A stretch of DNA of 64,000 bases, from assembly GCA_008921705.1 (NCBI GenBank), contig VFFE01009164.1:787737-851736 (forward strand), written 5' to 3'. Shown in pieces: positions 1 to 13,400 of this stretch. This stretch comes from Burhinus oedicnemus (lineage: Eukaryota; Chordata; Aves; Charadriiformes; Burhinidae). Under the pieces are notes generated by a model. It searched no databases. It worked only from the letters and a program-made list of their open reading frames with translations, and was not told where the DNA came from. Both the position numbers and the translations under genes were made by a program. Numbering within the stretch: position 1 is the first letter of the stretch; each line of letters starts with the position of its first letter.

Positions 1-3000
1 AAATCTGAACGGTGCAGACACCAACTAACTGGATTGCTTGAGAACAGAGGAAAATATGGATGGGGTTAGTGCATCTGAAGTCTGGATTGCCACGGGTCTG
101 TGTCCCTGTTGTGCCAGCCCCAGCGCCTCAGTGACCACGTGGGAAGCTGGTACCTGAAGTTCAGGAATCCAGCAAAAAACAATCACTCAAAAGAACAAAG
201 ATTAGTTTACAGACAGATCAGCTCTTCAAATCCATCTGCTATGCAGTAACATGAGTGCTAGTGCCGGCCAAAGGACGAGGTCAGAGACCGAGGAGGAGGG
301 TGGGCTTGCGGCAGCCGAGATTTACGTTAGTTTAAACCGAGGAGGCACCTCACCCTCCGGAAAGCAGCAGGGGAACTGGGAGGAGATGGTGTGGACTGCA
401 GCGCTGCTCCCCACCTTAGCCTTGCCTCCCTCCCTAGTGGTGTTGAAATACGTTAAATCCCTGAATGAGTATCTCTGAACGTACAAAACCGAGAAATCAT
501 TTCAGGGATGGAAAGCTGATCGGTCTTTATGATTTTATGCTCACGTCCCTGAAATGGATACAACTACAGTAGCCCTCGGTGCATGCACGGAGCTCACACA
601 GCAGAAGCAAAGGCTTTCCAGCACGTGCTGTAGAGAACTTTTCTAGCGTAGCTCATCGTGAACCGCTTCAGGCAAAGCACAGCGGCAAAACCCGACCCCA
701 ATATCATATACATGCCACTTCGGCACAGTAGATTTGTCCGTATAACTGGAAACGAACCCAATGATATTCAAAAGTCAGATATTTACAAAGTGGGGAATTT
801 GCTGTGTATTTTATTCGTATGTTCACTGGTATCGCACGTTTTGTTGCCTTAAAATGGTCTGATAAGTGTAACTGTTTCTTGACATTCTTTTCAGTACATT
901 TTAAGTGCATTTCCCCCCCTTGTTTTGACTGCAGACATGTTGCATTTGTCTTGTAGTAAAATCACTCCAACTATGATATTTCTAGGATTATTTTTGGACC
1001 AAGTTTCCAGACGTCTCTTTTCAGTCTGATTCCTGTGACTCAGGTGCAGCCTTTGCTTTCCCTTCAGTTTGCTGTTTGTGTTTACAAAGGTCATAGCAGC
1101 CGGATCGTTGGAAATAGAAAATCTGCCTATTTAAAAGCACAGGGACAAAACCTGCCTCCAGCGATGCGTGCACCTGGCGAGCAGGGGAAAGGTGTGACTG
1201 TACTAACACACGTGTGAGCACGCGTGAACAAACACAGTCCTGATTCAGCCTACCGTTGAAGGACGTAAGCTTCACTAGAGATGATCAAATGCCTGAAGTT
1301 AAGCCCATACCTAAGGCCGGCGATGCTGAGCACCATGGGCATTTGCAGCCTGGTTTCTGCGGTTGTGCTCATCACATGTAGGTCACAATGCAGGTCCGCA
1401 GCGCACCATTTCCACAAGTATCACCGTTGGTGAGCTCCTGCAAGTTGAAAGAGAACCGACGCGTTCAGATTTCTCCTTTGTCTAAAACCATCTCAGAATG
1501 CTACTGCCTAAGGTAATGCTGCTGTAAGCACTATCTCAGAGGACTGAAACTGAGAGAGATTTGAGAAAAAAAAATTTCCCGTTATTTTCTGCTTACTTAC
1601 TCCTGGCATTTATAGCACTTTGCCTGTTATCAAATTAAAGATTTTTCCTCAATAGTTTTTTCAACATATGAGAGAGAGGAAAGCTTTTTAAAGCCAGAAA
1701 TTATCATTGTAAAACTTCCACAAAACACCAAGGAGTACAGGAAAAAATAGATCCTACATCAACCTGTGTTTACTTGACATAATGGTGACCAGGCATCAAG
1801 TGGAAAGAAAGGAGAGGCATTACAGAACATGTTTGGTAATGAAATCAGTTGCATACATAAGTGTTTGCAGACTTGGGAGCTTGTATCTTAGCTCTCCATA
1901 ACTACCAAAGTGGAGGTCTTTGGAAAAACCTCAGACTGGTGTAGTTTAGAGTGGGAATTTGCCTGACATGCTTAGTTTCGGAGAGCTGTATCTAGGTTTC
2001 ATCATCATCATCTTTTCACCATCTCTAGGGGCTTATACACAGAATTATTTGTTGATTTGGAAAACCTGGACCTTTCTGCACATATGAGGGTATCAAATTT
2101 GTCTTCTACATGGCCATGAAGAAGATGACAGTTCTAAAAACTCATAGTGGCTTTTTACTTAATGTCATTAAATATAAGCTATTTCCCAGATGTGGTTTAG
2201 AATGTGTTGCATTTTATGTACAATACCTATTCTGATACATTTTTAAAGATAGAGAAATGTATTCTGTGAGCAAGCCAATTTATTGTAAGTCAGGCCTGGA
2301 TTTGGTTCATTATCATTAAAGAATCTGCATTTTTAAGTTAACTTTAGAAAAACATTGTTGATTCTGTAATGATGTAAGTACAGGGTATCTGCCAAAAGCT
2401 GTATTTCATAAGACCGGTTTAGGATACAGCCCAACTCATAAGAATCTTGATAGGAGATTATTCCTTTCAATAACTTTCCTAATTTAATTAGACACATGTG
2501 CTGATTATGAATCTAATAGTATGGAGAATGAAGTCAATGTTAAAACCCCATTATTTTAAATTAGGCAGAAGCACACCCATAATGTGTAGCCAGGAAATAT
2601 TTGTGCCCTTAACAATACGTCTATACTGATATCGATATGTTTCTTCACAAAAAAAAAAAACAAAACCAAGGCAAAAATCAGAGTGTCCTTATACTATTAT
2701 TAAAACATTACCTTTTTTATTCCTTTGGGAGCTAGTAACACTGCTGCATGACATCCAGAGAGAAGGCACGTTTAACATACCAGCAGGGACTCAGGTGAGT
2801 TTAAAGTTTAACTGAGTTTGGGAACATTTTCAAATCAAATGAAACAAGGGGTTTCTAGGTAATACTGAGCCAAACCAACAGTGATTACTTCAGCGTTGTG
2901 ATTTTATGTTTCACTTTCCTCTGTTATCAAAGCGTTTTTTAACACATGGTCTCAAGGCAAAATTCAAAGTTAAAATGTGGGTTTTGTAAGAACACCTTCC

Positions 3001-4064
3001 TGATTTTGGTCACTTTCATAGGTTTAATTTTATCTCGAAGAAGGAACAAAAGCATCCCACCAAGAACTGGGCAGCAGGAAGAGGGAACCAGTAGGACAAA
3101 ACTCATCCAGCTCTGGAGATTTAGCCGTATAATGAGTACATCAGAAGTGAGGAACTGGAAGGTGATGCTTTTTTGCAAATTGAATCGCGGTACTCAGCCT
3201 GCCTACCTGCCCAGCCCTCTGCAGAGCGCCAGGGAAACCTCAGGCATCGTGCGCTGCTCTTCACCCTGCTCAGTGGCAGCTGCACGTCTGTGCCAGCCCC
3301 TCATAGATATGGTGACTGTGTCTGCCCTCGGTTTGGCAGGGGTGTTTTTAATAGCATGCTCATTATACAGAAATATTTTCATTTGACAGACAATTTAAAT
3401 GATCCTATAAAAGCTGCAATTACCATCAGGACAAATCCAGCTCTGATTGACTCCCACGTTAGCTCCCAAAGTTTGACTCCCAACTAAGAGACAAGAAAGA
3501 TTTTACCCTTTCTTTCATCTTTCTTACATATGCTCTTCCCCCTTATAGCTGTCTCCCATGCTAACGTACCGAAGAACATCTCAAACTCCTCCTGTCTTAA
3601 TTCTCCCCAAGAATCACTGCTGAGAAGTGCTATTAGCTTCATTTTACTGACGAGGGACTGAGGAACAGAGAAAACCACTGTCTTGTCGAAGGTAAGACAG
3701 GAAGGAAACCTCTAGAGAAGCAGAGTGAGGAAAGTAGGTCTAATATAGAATTATCTTTCTGAAGGTCCAAAAATCCTAAAGGAAACATTTTTTTGATGCC
3801 TGAACACGCCAGGAAGGTAAGCCTCATGTGAAAATAAAATTAAAAAGACAGCTTTGAAATTGGGACCTTGAGTTATGAAGGTAATTTTGAAAATATCCCT
3901 TTTGCCAATGTTGTGTTGTTAATCTAAACATTAGTAGTTTATACGCTTAGCCGGCTGCTCACATGACTGCTTGTTTGTGAAATCCAGGAATTTTTGTCTG
4001 CAGCCGTTTCTTGAGAAACAGGGAAGAAATCAGAGTTATTCACATCATCTGCCTTGAGCATCCT

Positions 4065-4149
4065 GGTCACCAGACAAAGGAGGTCACCTCGGTCACCTTG
4101 GTCAAGTCAGCTTGTGAGGTCAGCTGGCCACCTTGAAGCATCCAGGTCA
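4065..4149 (+). promoter_or_regulatory. Array of six GGTCA nuclear-receptor half-sites with a DR3-DR3 core
   Basis: GGTCA occurs at 4065, 4082, 4091, 4100, 4118 and 4145, all on the + strand. Three of these form an exact 9-bp period: AGGTCA-CCT-CGGTCA-CCT-TGGTCA (4081-4104), two consecutive direct repeats with 3-bp spacing. DR3 is the arrangement bound by VDR/RXR-type receptors. The outer sites sit in two similar blocks (GAGCATCCTGGTCAC and GAAGCATCCAGGTCAC), so the array also looks like a local duplication. It could be a chance minisatellite; receptor binding is inference. Confidence 0.45.
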
Positions 4150-7100
4150 CTTCAGCCTGTCTGCTCAGCCCCCTGAGAAATAAAGGATCAGCTCTGTGAA
4201 ACTCTCAGAAGATTGGCCATTCGTTGGGGGTTTTCAATTTCCTCTGAACGTGCAAGCCTAGACAGATCTTTTACATCTCAAAGTAGATTTTAATGCATTT
4301 CTCAGAGCTAAAATGTATTGCGAACATTTTGCTGGTGTTAGTGTTCTTTAATGACAATAATGATGTAATAACTGTTAAGATTATCTTAGAAGGCTGCGGT
4401 GTGTGTCATTGCACACATCCTATTGGCATTAATCAGGGAAGAGGCCTAATCTCAACCCAAACATGTCAGGGGAGTGGCTGGGGTGGAGGTGTGGCTGGAG
4501 ATAAAAAGGAAAGGCTGCCTCTTTCTAGGAAGGAAAGGAAGGTCTCCAGCCCCACTGCCCTGCTGTGGGGTGACCTCTGTGTTAGGGGTGGGTTCGCCTC
4601 TGCTCCCTGCCTCTCCCCTCACCTAGGCAAGACCCAGCTCACTTCATGTGCCTTTTGAGATGCCCAAGGTAGGGATCTTGTCGGTCTGGTCTCCTTTTAT
4701 AGCAAACAGCAGCACAGAGAAAAATTCCTAAGAGTGTAATTCAGTGCATCTAAAATATTAATTGCTTTATTTTTCTTCATACGCTACATACAAGATGCAG
4801 GACATCTAATGCTTCCTATCTGGGTCTCAGTTCCAGATGGATAGTCAGACAAGAAGAACGCAGCCTTTCTCCCTGTGTGCTACCAGGGAAGCACCGAGGC
4901 AAATGCAAGAGACGGAATTTTGAAAACCAATTAATTTAGATCAAGTCTCAGTGGAAATATTCCAGGTAAGTTTTGTTATCTCCAGTGTTGTCCACAGGAT
5001 TTTGAAGCAGGTAATTTTTGTTTTGAGGGAGAAAGCAGACAAAATCCACAGATGAAAACATAAAAACCCAACACTTACACAGCCCCTAAATTTCTCCTAA
5101 ATTTCTTGGCTCAAGACTGCTGAAGTTTTTTCTCATTTTTAAAGGTAACATTAGACCTCACTCTGGAGTTCTCTCTCTCTTTTCTTTTTTTACATTAAAG
5201 AGGCAGCAAAGTATACAGGGATAAATTTACTAGTTGTGATAATTAACAGTATCATTCAAGTTTCATTAAAAGCATGGCTAATGAAATAAACTTGGACTAC
5301 TGGTCTACTTCTTCCACAGTAGTTTTGGAGATAGTTCCTAAATGGACACCAAGAGACAGCAGAGATTTTGGCTCATGTTGTTTCTCTTCCGTTGTTCATA
5401 TCCTGGCAGTTCCAGGAGTCTGATCAACATTTACTTTATGTGGAGCAGGTTGCCATTTCTAAATTTGAACATTTCCAGTAAGGGATTTCCTAATCAAACC
5501 TTGATGTTTTTTCACCAGCTTGAGTGTAGACCTCACATGCCTCTTTACTGGACGGGAAGCAGCCTCTGCGCCTTTTTGCAGGGACTCAGAGCTGGTTCTG
5601 CCTGTCCTGATATCCCTGCCCAGTCAGAGCTGAGCGCTACTGCTCTGAATACCTACAGGTGGGTTTGAAAGGCTACAGAAATCTCGCTCACACAGAACCT
5701 GCGATTTAGGGGCAGGCCAGGTGTGAGCATCTGGAGGTAGGTCTTAGGTGGCGGCATGCCTTGGGCTTGCAGCAGGACACAGGTGACACAGCTTTGAGGA
5801 AGGCTGAAAGCTGTGTCTTAACCAGATTTGACCTGAGCTGCTGGACATGGGAGATGTTCACACAGAAGCTGAAAGGCTGACTCAGACAGAGGGGCGAAGT
5901 GCCTCTTGTGGATGCTGAGACTCATTTTAGACATCTGTGTGTTTCCTGAAATAGCTGATGGTATTGATTACACCTCCATGCAGTGTGGCCTGAGGACCCA
6001 GCTCACATGTGGACATCTCCAAGTAGGCACCTCCAGGTGGGTGCCTTCGTCACTGAGCTGAGCTCTACCTGCAGAATCTGGAACGGCAAGAGAGCTGGGA
6101 CCACAGCTGAGATGTTACGTGTGAATGAGAATATGCCAGGAGAGAAACCAGAGAAGGGGATTAATAGGCAGAGCCATGTGGAGAGCTGGAAAAGGAAAGA
6201 GGAGGAGATCACACCGAGGAGTGGTCAGGAGACGAGGAAGAGGTAGAATCACAGATGGTGAGTTTTAAAGAAGAGGACCGCAGCTGCCATGGAGCCTAAC
6301 AGGTAATTTTGGAATGAGGTGACATGTTGAGCTAGCCGATGGTGCAGCTCTTGCTCTGAGAGGCGGCTAGGAAATCCCAGCGGTGGCTCGGCTGAGAACA
6401 ACTCCATTTGTGTATTCATGGACTCATATCCCTGGCGTTTATTGAAGGGCTTGCTAGAAAAAGGGAGGAAAGCTGACATTGGATGTAAAAGCATTTGGAA
6501 TTGATATACTGTGTTTAAAAAAGATTACATTAATTAATCATCCTCCTGGGAATCCGACAGATCCTGACGGATGCGATCTGTCCAATTGCATTAATCTTCT
6601 CAATGTGACGGCAGCTCTGCGTGGGCCACCCGGCTCCGCCTCGGCACAGAGCCAGCAGCCAGGGTGATGGCCACAACCCCAGCCCTCGGGACACAGCAAA
6701 ACAGCCTGCGAGCAGCCTTACAGCGGGTGCGAAGGCAACGGCAGCCAGGGAATTCAAATGAAACCACTTGTCAGATTCTGCATGACCTTTTCCTTCATTT
6801 GCAATAGGGATGTTGTGTTTCCTTGGGAAGACTACAATAGGACAAAGGTATCTCTCCCTTTAGATATTCTTAGTGGTTCTGTGTTTTTAAAAATATAATG
6901 CAGATATTTTTTTCATTAACATAGGGTCATATTTTGTATTCCACCTTCGAAATAAGGAGCTTTTTATTAAAGAGATCTGATATAAGCTAACATAGGCCTA
7001 ACATTCAGTATTTTTAAGAAATAACACAGTCGGGGAGTGATCAGGCTTTCTGAATAAAACTGAAATAGGGAGAAATTGCCATTAATTTTTTTATTTTATC

Positions 7101-7467
7101 TTTTCTACTCTAAATGAAAGTAGGTTTTGAGGACTGGCTGATTTCAGGGTGTGATGTTCTGATTTCTCTGCAGGATATGATCACATCTGAATTCAGCATC
7201 CTTCACAAGCCTCCATAGGTGCCCCAGCACTGAACACCCAGGAACATGACAGATTCTTCGCAGGAAGCTGGATCCTTGTCTTTAAACAACAGTTTCTGCC
7301 TTTTCTTAGGAAAATAATTTTTCATTGTCAGCTTTGGAGACGATGGAGATGTCTCAAATACTTCCCCAAATTTTTCAAAACTGAGGTGATAAATATCACA
7401 ATGACATTTAGATATGTTAAAAGAAAATTAATGTTTCAGGGTGTGATATTAAGAAAACTATGACACT

Positions 7468-7479
7468 GCCACCTCGTGG
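7468..7479 (-). promoter_or_regulatory. Candidate CTCF site
   Basis: GCCACCTCGTGG on the + strand is the reverse of CCACGAGGTGGC. It fits the CTCF consensus CCASYAGRKGGC with one mismatch, and the extra upstream ACACT agrees partly with the extended motif. The site is isolated in AT-rich intergenic DNA. Confidence 0.4.
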
Positions 7480-10400
7480 ATTCTGAGATAATATCTAGAT
7501 CATATTTTACCATCATTATTTACATAGTGGCATAAACCTGTGTTGCACTTCATGGCCAGATAATAGCTCATTTGTTACCCACAGAATTCTGCAATGTAGC
7601 ATCCAGATTATTGTAAATATTTAGGCTTCTAATGATATACATTAACATCTTACTACGATTTATGTAAGCAACTGCACAAGTGAAGTTCCTAACACTTCCT
7701 TTCTGTTTGAAAGTCAGGAGGCATATTCTCACATAAGCTGTGCTTTAAAAGCAATAGCAGTCTAAACTTGCCACTTTTACTCAGTTCCTCTATACCATCC
7801 ACAAAAGCTAATGCTATATTGAGATGTAGTGATTCTTGCTAATTGTGCCTGGGATAAAAATTGTTGAAGACTGCTAATAGAAGGAATAAAAGGCTTCTCC
7901 ATGTGTAATTGCTCATTGTAATAGAAACTGAATTTCATAATTCACCTCTGAGAAAGTCTGGGGTATGTGCATCTGAGGAATCCTTTCACCTCTGGTATTC
8001 TGATGTATAAATAACATGGACTGGGAAATGCTGTATTCTATTGGATCCAATGAATCAAGAAAAAGGGAAAAAAGCAAACGAATGTCTTTTTTTCTGAAGG
8101 ATCTGAACCATTGCTCCAGCATATCATCAGTCACTGCCTAATAAATCAAGGCATGAGCAAAAAAAAAATAAAATTGTGGCAACTTCAGTGCTGTCCTTGC
8201 TTTTTGAGTTTACCAAGAACTGCACCAGGATGCCCAAATCCCGTATGTGTGGGAGCCAATATCTGAAGCAGAGGTTCTTGTAAAACATTGCTACGGCTTG
8301 ATGTGCAGCATGAATCCATTCTGAGACTAAACTACTGGCAGCTGTAATAAACCAGTGATATCAATATTTGTATCAAGACAGCTCATCCCTTTAGGGGAAT
8401 GAAAAATAGCACTTCTGCATATTTAAAAGTCAGCTATGAAGACATTTTTGAAGGAAGAGCTATTGTGCTGTACAAAGACAAAGCTAGGGGTAGGGCATTA
8501 AACCCTTTAAATAAACAATACCTGAAGCTTCTTTTAGTATAAAAATGGGAAAACAGACACCATCACTGGCAAAAACTCCATTATGGTTCATATTTAAGAC
8601 TAGACAGTGATTCATACTGTTTCACTAGACTCAGCATGCTGCAAAAGGCACTTGAAATAATTAACACTTAAAATTAAACTACTTGGATTTCGCATCATCA
8701 AACATTTAACTTTCTGTAATTCCCTCTGCAGCTGTGATTTATTTGCATTTATTATTTTCTCTATTTACCAGTTCTCCGTTTCTTTTTAGGTTGCTCATAC
8801 TTCCTTCTTCTGTAAGTCTGAACACTGGCTTATTGTTTTGCTTTTAGCTCTTGCATCTTACTCATACACTTCTGCTGGCTGGTTAAAAAAATGCATCACA
8901 TCAAATATGGTCCTCAAATAGCTGAAAGGAGTTTTCTGTTTATTTATTTTAATCATTGCTTTCGCCTTGCTTGGTATTCATAACATGCTTACTCATTACT
9001 GCAGTTTGATTGTTTAATATTGGCAAGAATATCACTAAATATATTTTTCCTATTTCTCTCACAAAAAAATATTCATTTTGTTTTGATAAGGTTTAAGAAA
9101 GAACACATGTGAAGAGGAAGTCTCATTATATCCCAAAGCTTGTATCAAGAAATATAGATCAGAGTCCTCAATATGACAAAGTTAGTGAATTTGTGGAGAC
9201 AAAGGCCCGCTAGATAACTTGAGAAGAATGGACCCGGGCAATATTAGAAAATGCACTAGTTTTGACAAAACGCACTTTGAAGGTACAGTTACACTGGGAA
9301 ACTTCAGAAAGTATTTATAGCCATAGCAATGAAGGAGAGATACTGACTACGTAAGTATATAAAAATTGCTATATTGGATCAGGACAAAAGTCCAAAACCC
9401 CCATCAAACTTCTGACAGTCACACACAGCATGTGTTTGGGGAAGAACGACAAAAAACAAGGCAAACATACAGGGATGTTTTCCCTAGTTTTCCTACCCAA
9501 TTTCCAACAGTTTGTGGCTAGAGGACTTGCTGAGCCAGCTGCTGATTCCTCAGGCTTTTGTTTCATTGCTCTTGATGGACATTTCTTCCATCCATTTCTC
9601 CTATCACGTTTTGTACTTGTATATACTTCTGGCCTTCAGAGTCCTCTGCCAATGAGTTTCACTGTTTAACTAGAATCTGTGTGGAAAAAAACCTCCAACA
9701 CCTCTTCCTGTATGTTTTAAACCCTCTGCCTTGTCATTTTGTTTGATCTCTTCTCCTGTATTTTTAGAGATACGGAATATTTTTCGTTACATTTTTTTTC
9801 CTCTGTGATACTTTCAGTTCTTTGCACCTCTTACATTTTCCCCTCATTGTCACTTTTCCAAGCTGGCAAGTCCTAATCAAGTTAGTGTCTTTTTGGAACA
9901 CCATCCTTGTCATTGTATTCAAGCTCTTTTCCTAGCTCCACCATGTCAGTCCCAGAAGCCCATGAAAACAAATCTTTTCCAAACCAATAAACTTTCCTTA
10001 ACAATAATATAACATTTCAGATTTTGAGAATGTACAAGTTTCTTTTGGAGTATGGTTTCATTCAAAGTTAGCCCGAGAGTTCATCACTCAGGTCTCAGAA
10101 GGCAAATTAATGCAAGCTGGGTGTGAACTGCACACCCACATGTGCACAATTTTTTCTTCATTGGTTTTGGACTTTATTGCATGTATCTGGCTGTGTAATT
10201 CCTAGCCCTTGTGCTTTCTCAGTCAATTTGGGGAGAATCTGTTTATCCCTCAAGGGAAATTATGGGAAAGTACTGGCAGACTATCAGCTTTCGACTGAGT
10301 TAGTCAGCATCCTCGCTACAAAATACCAGGTTAAAAAAAAAGGGTCTGACTGTGGTCTGCAGTGGGATAATTTACTTGCTCTCAAGGTACTTCCAAAGGA

Positions 10401-13400
10401 GGGTAAAATTTTTTGTTTGTGTGTGTAGGTGGACTATAAGGTTAAAATTTGAATAAGAGCTTTGGTTTATACTGCTGTGTCTTCACAGGCTATTCTGGTG
10501 AAGATTTTTACTAACCTTCTGAAAACACTGCTATTATTACCCTTCCTGTGCTTGGGATTTGTTGAAATAGTTGTAGTGAGAAAATTGCCCAAAGTGCGTT
10601 TGGATTAAAACCTGGAGTAAAGACAAAAGGTGCTGGTGAACACCTCTGTACACAGCAGGGGCCTCGGAAGAAACCAAGTGCTTGATCTGCCTCCTGTTGA
10701 TACCCACCAGAGCTGTTAAGCTGACATAGGCCCCGGGATTTCATTGATGAGCTGCTTTTCACAGCGCTCATCACCTCAGAATTCAAAACATAAAGCTCAA
10801 GCTCCTCTAATTGCTGAAAATGAGATTCAACTCACCTGATTTTGAGAGACGAAAGCCTGGTATGTAATGTAAACTAGCCAAATCCTATCTGTAGTCAATG
10901 AAGAGAAGGGGATCCATCTGGAGAGTGACCGTTCTGCCTACGTCAGATTTCACTTCTAGGATGCCCTCAGCAGCCCAGACAACAGCTGTAGAGCTGACGT
11001 CTTAGGAACTTAGCACTGGCACTAGGTGAATCCCATCCTGAGAGCCATCATGGACTGGTACTCAAATGGAAAACAAACTTACCTGTAAAGGGTACACAGG
11101 ACTACAGCAAATCAGAAATGTAAGGGGAAACCTGACACATAACCTAGCTGGTCCCATTACTCTCCTCAGGGCAGCTGGAGTCAGCTCCTAACTGCGCTCC
11201 TCACCTCAAGGGCAAAGTCTAGGAGTGGAAGGATGGTCATAACTCAAAGTCTTAAAAAAGATACAACCCAGAAGATGTAAATGAAAAAGATAAGTCAGCA
11301 ATGATTCCCAGAGGGCAGATATCAGACATCGTACATTGCTGTCTTGCAGCTTCAGCTTTCCCTTGGCATTTCTCAAAACCGGTACGTATTTACTTCCCGG
11401 CAGCTCGGTGGGTGGATGCGTGGATGTGTGCTCTGGCATGGCTGAGTTCAGAGGCAGGATGAAGTGAGGTGCCACTAGCAGCATCCTCAGAAGGCTCCAA
11501 CTCTTTGCCTTCTCTACCTTCCCCCAAGGGCACACCTTACCTCTCCATGAGCGGGTTTGGTCCATGGCGCTTGGAGGCTGTTTGGTGGTGATGCAAGGCG
11601 AGGCTTCATGGTAAACAAAAGTCTTTTTAGGGCTAACTTCTCCTTAGGGCAGTGGCTTTTGTCTCAAGGCTGACTTCCCAGCACTGCAAGGTAGAAACAC
11701 ACTGGTTACTGCAATGCTTCACATAAACTGAAGAAACCACTGTAATACTTCAGGGAGTGGAAAGATACTATAAAAGTCTGTTTGGAGGCGAGATGACACC
11801 ATAAATACCAGAAATAACCTTATGGGGCAAAAATACAGAAAGAAACTAAGAAAATAAATTAAATGCTGCAGGCAAAATGAAAGCCAAACCAAACTGTAAT
11901 AACGATGAGAATATTTTGTATCTTACAACTGTAATTAACTATTTGAAGAGGCACAATGTTTTTGATAAAAGCAGTGAGGGCCTATGTGATTAGACAACCA
12001 TAAAACTAGTTTGTTAACAAAAATTTTCCTGATAGAGAACTGGGCTTTAAAAGAGTATTTTGGAGAAATCTGAGAGCTGGAAATCATTTTGGAAGGGCAT
12101 TAGAAAGAGGTTTCATCATCTTGCTTCATGGAAGTCAGCTTCATAGTTTTTGTTATACTTTGCAATACTTCATTTTAGAAAGGAAAGTTTGTAAATTTGA
12201 ATAAATAAAATTTTTTTAAAAGTGAGTTTTGAAGAATGATTTAGCAATTTTTTGTGAGTTACCTTTTTGTACAGAAATAACCGTTTTCTGGAGGAAAATA
12301 CACTGTCTCCCAAGTAAACTTCCCCAATTTCTTAAAGAGAGTATTGTTTTCTGCAAGGAAGATGCACATATTACAATGATGGATACCTTGAGCTTACCAC
12401 TGTTCATTTTTTAATTAGCTCAAATATTAGTTGATTTTTTGTTACTTGAAATAAACATTACAGTTTAAGAACAGGAGTGATTACTGCCATCTCAAGTCTG
12501 ATCTTGCCATTTTGATGTTCTGTTTTAGAAAGGAGTTCCAGGTAATAATCGTGCATTTATAACTGACACTTTCCATGACACATTCTAACTTGTGCTCTAG
12601 AAAACACAGGAAAACACACGCAAGATAGAATTATGCCATAGAAGTTGTAACTGGTCTATAATCTACAATGCCAAGGGACAGAACTACCTGCAGGTCTTCT
12701 CTTTCAAGGCACCTGCATGAAGGGCCACCATTGTACTCACCACTGAATCCAATCTTTTCTTGATCACAGGAAAGACATCTCAATTTAAAAACAACTTCTT
12801 TTTTTCTGAGTTCCTCTGAAACAGCACCAGGAGGCCTGTACACAGCTATTCCATAAAAAGGCTCATTGAGGATGTTGTAAGACACAGCTTGGGACTAGAG
12901 GGGTTGTCATCAGCACATTTACATGCCAGTGTCTCTTTATTTGAAATTACGATTATGCTTAATATAAATATATATATTTATACACTCTCCTTTTTACCTG
13001 ATGAAGGGAATGGTATTCAGTAGGTGACTGCTTAAGTAATCTGACTTTGTTTGAATGTGAAACTATAGAACCTCTTATGTTATACAGGTACATAACCTAA
13101 GCCTGCCATTATTATTTGTTGGCTTTCTGTATGGTTCTGATTATGATTCAGCTGTAAGGATGCAATTAAGTTCATGGATGAGATTTTGTCTGCTACTGGC
13201 TATCCTGTCTTGCTTTTCACAGAAGCATTGCTCTTGTTAATTTTAGAAATATGGGAGATGAACACATTATTTCAGGCAGTCAGAGCATAAGAAGTTTGGA
13301 GATTTGAGTTATTTATAGTCTTGAAACAGGGAGTGGTTGTTCAAAATTTTACTCCCTGAAGCAATGTCACTGTAAGTCTGAATTTTTCGTTCTTGCTGAA

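Noticed and set aside
1323..1345. Partial resemblance to a REST/NRSF silencer site (AGCACCATGGGCA)
   Set aside because: The right half is degenerate, with too many mismatches to support the call.
2946..3386. Plus-strand open frame of 146 codons with a hydrophobic stretch
   Set aside because: The hydrophobic run looks like AT-rich noncoding translation; no family resemblance and a competing minus-strand frame covers part of it.
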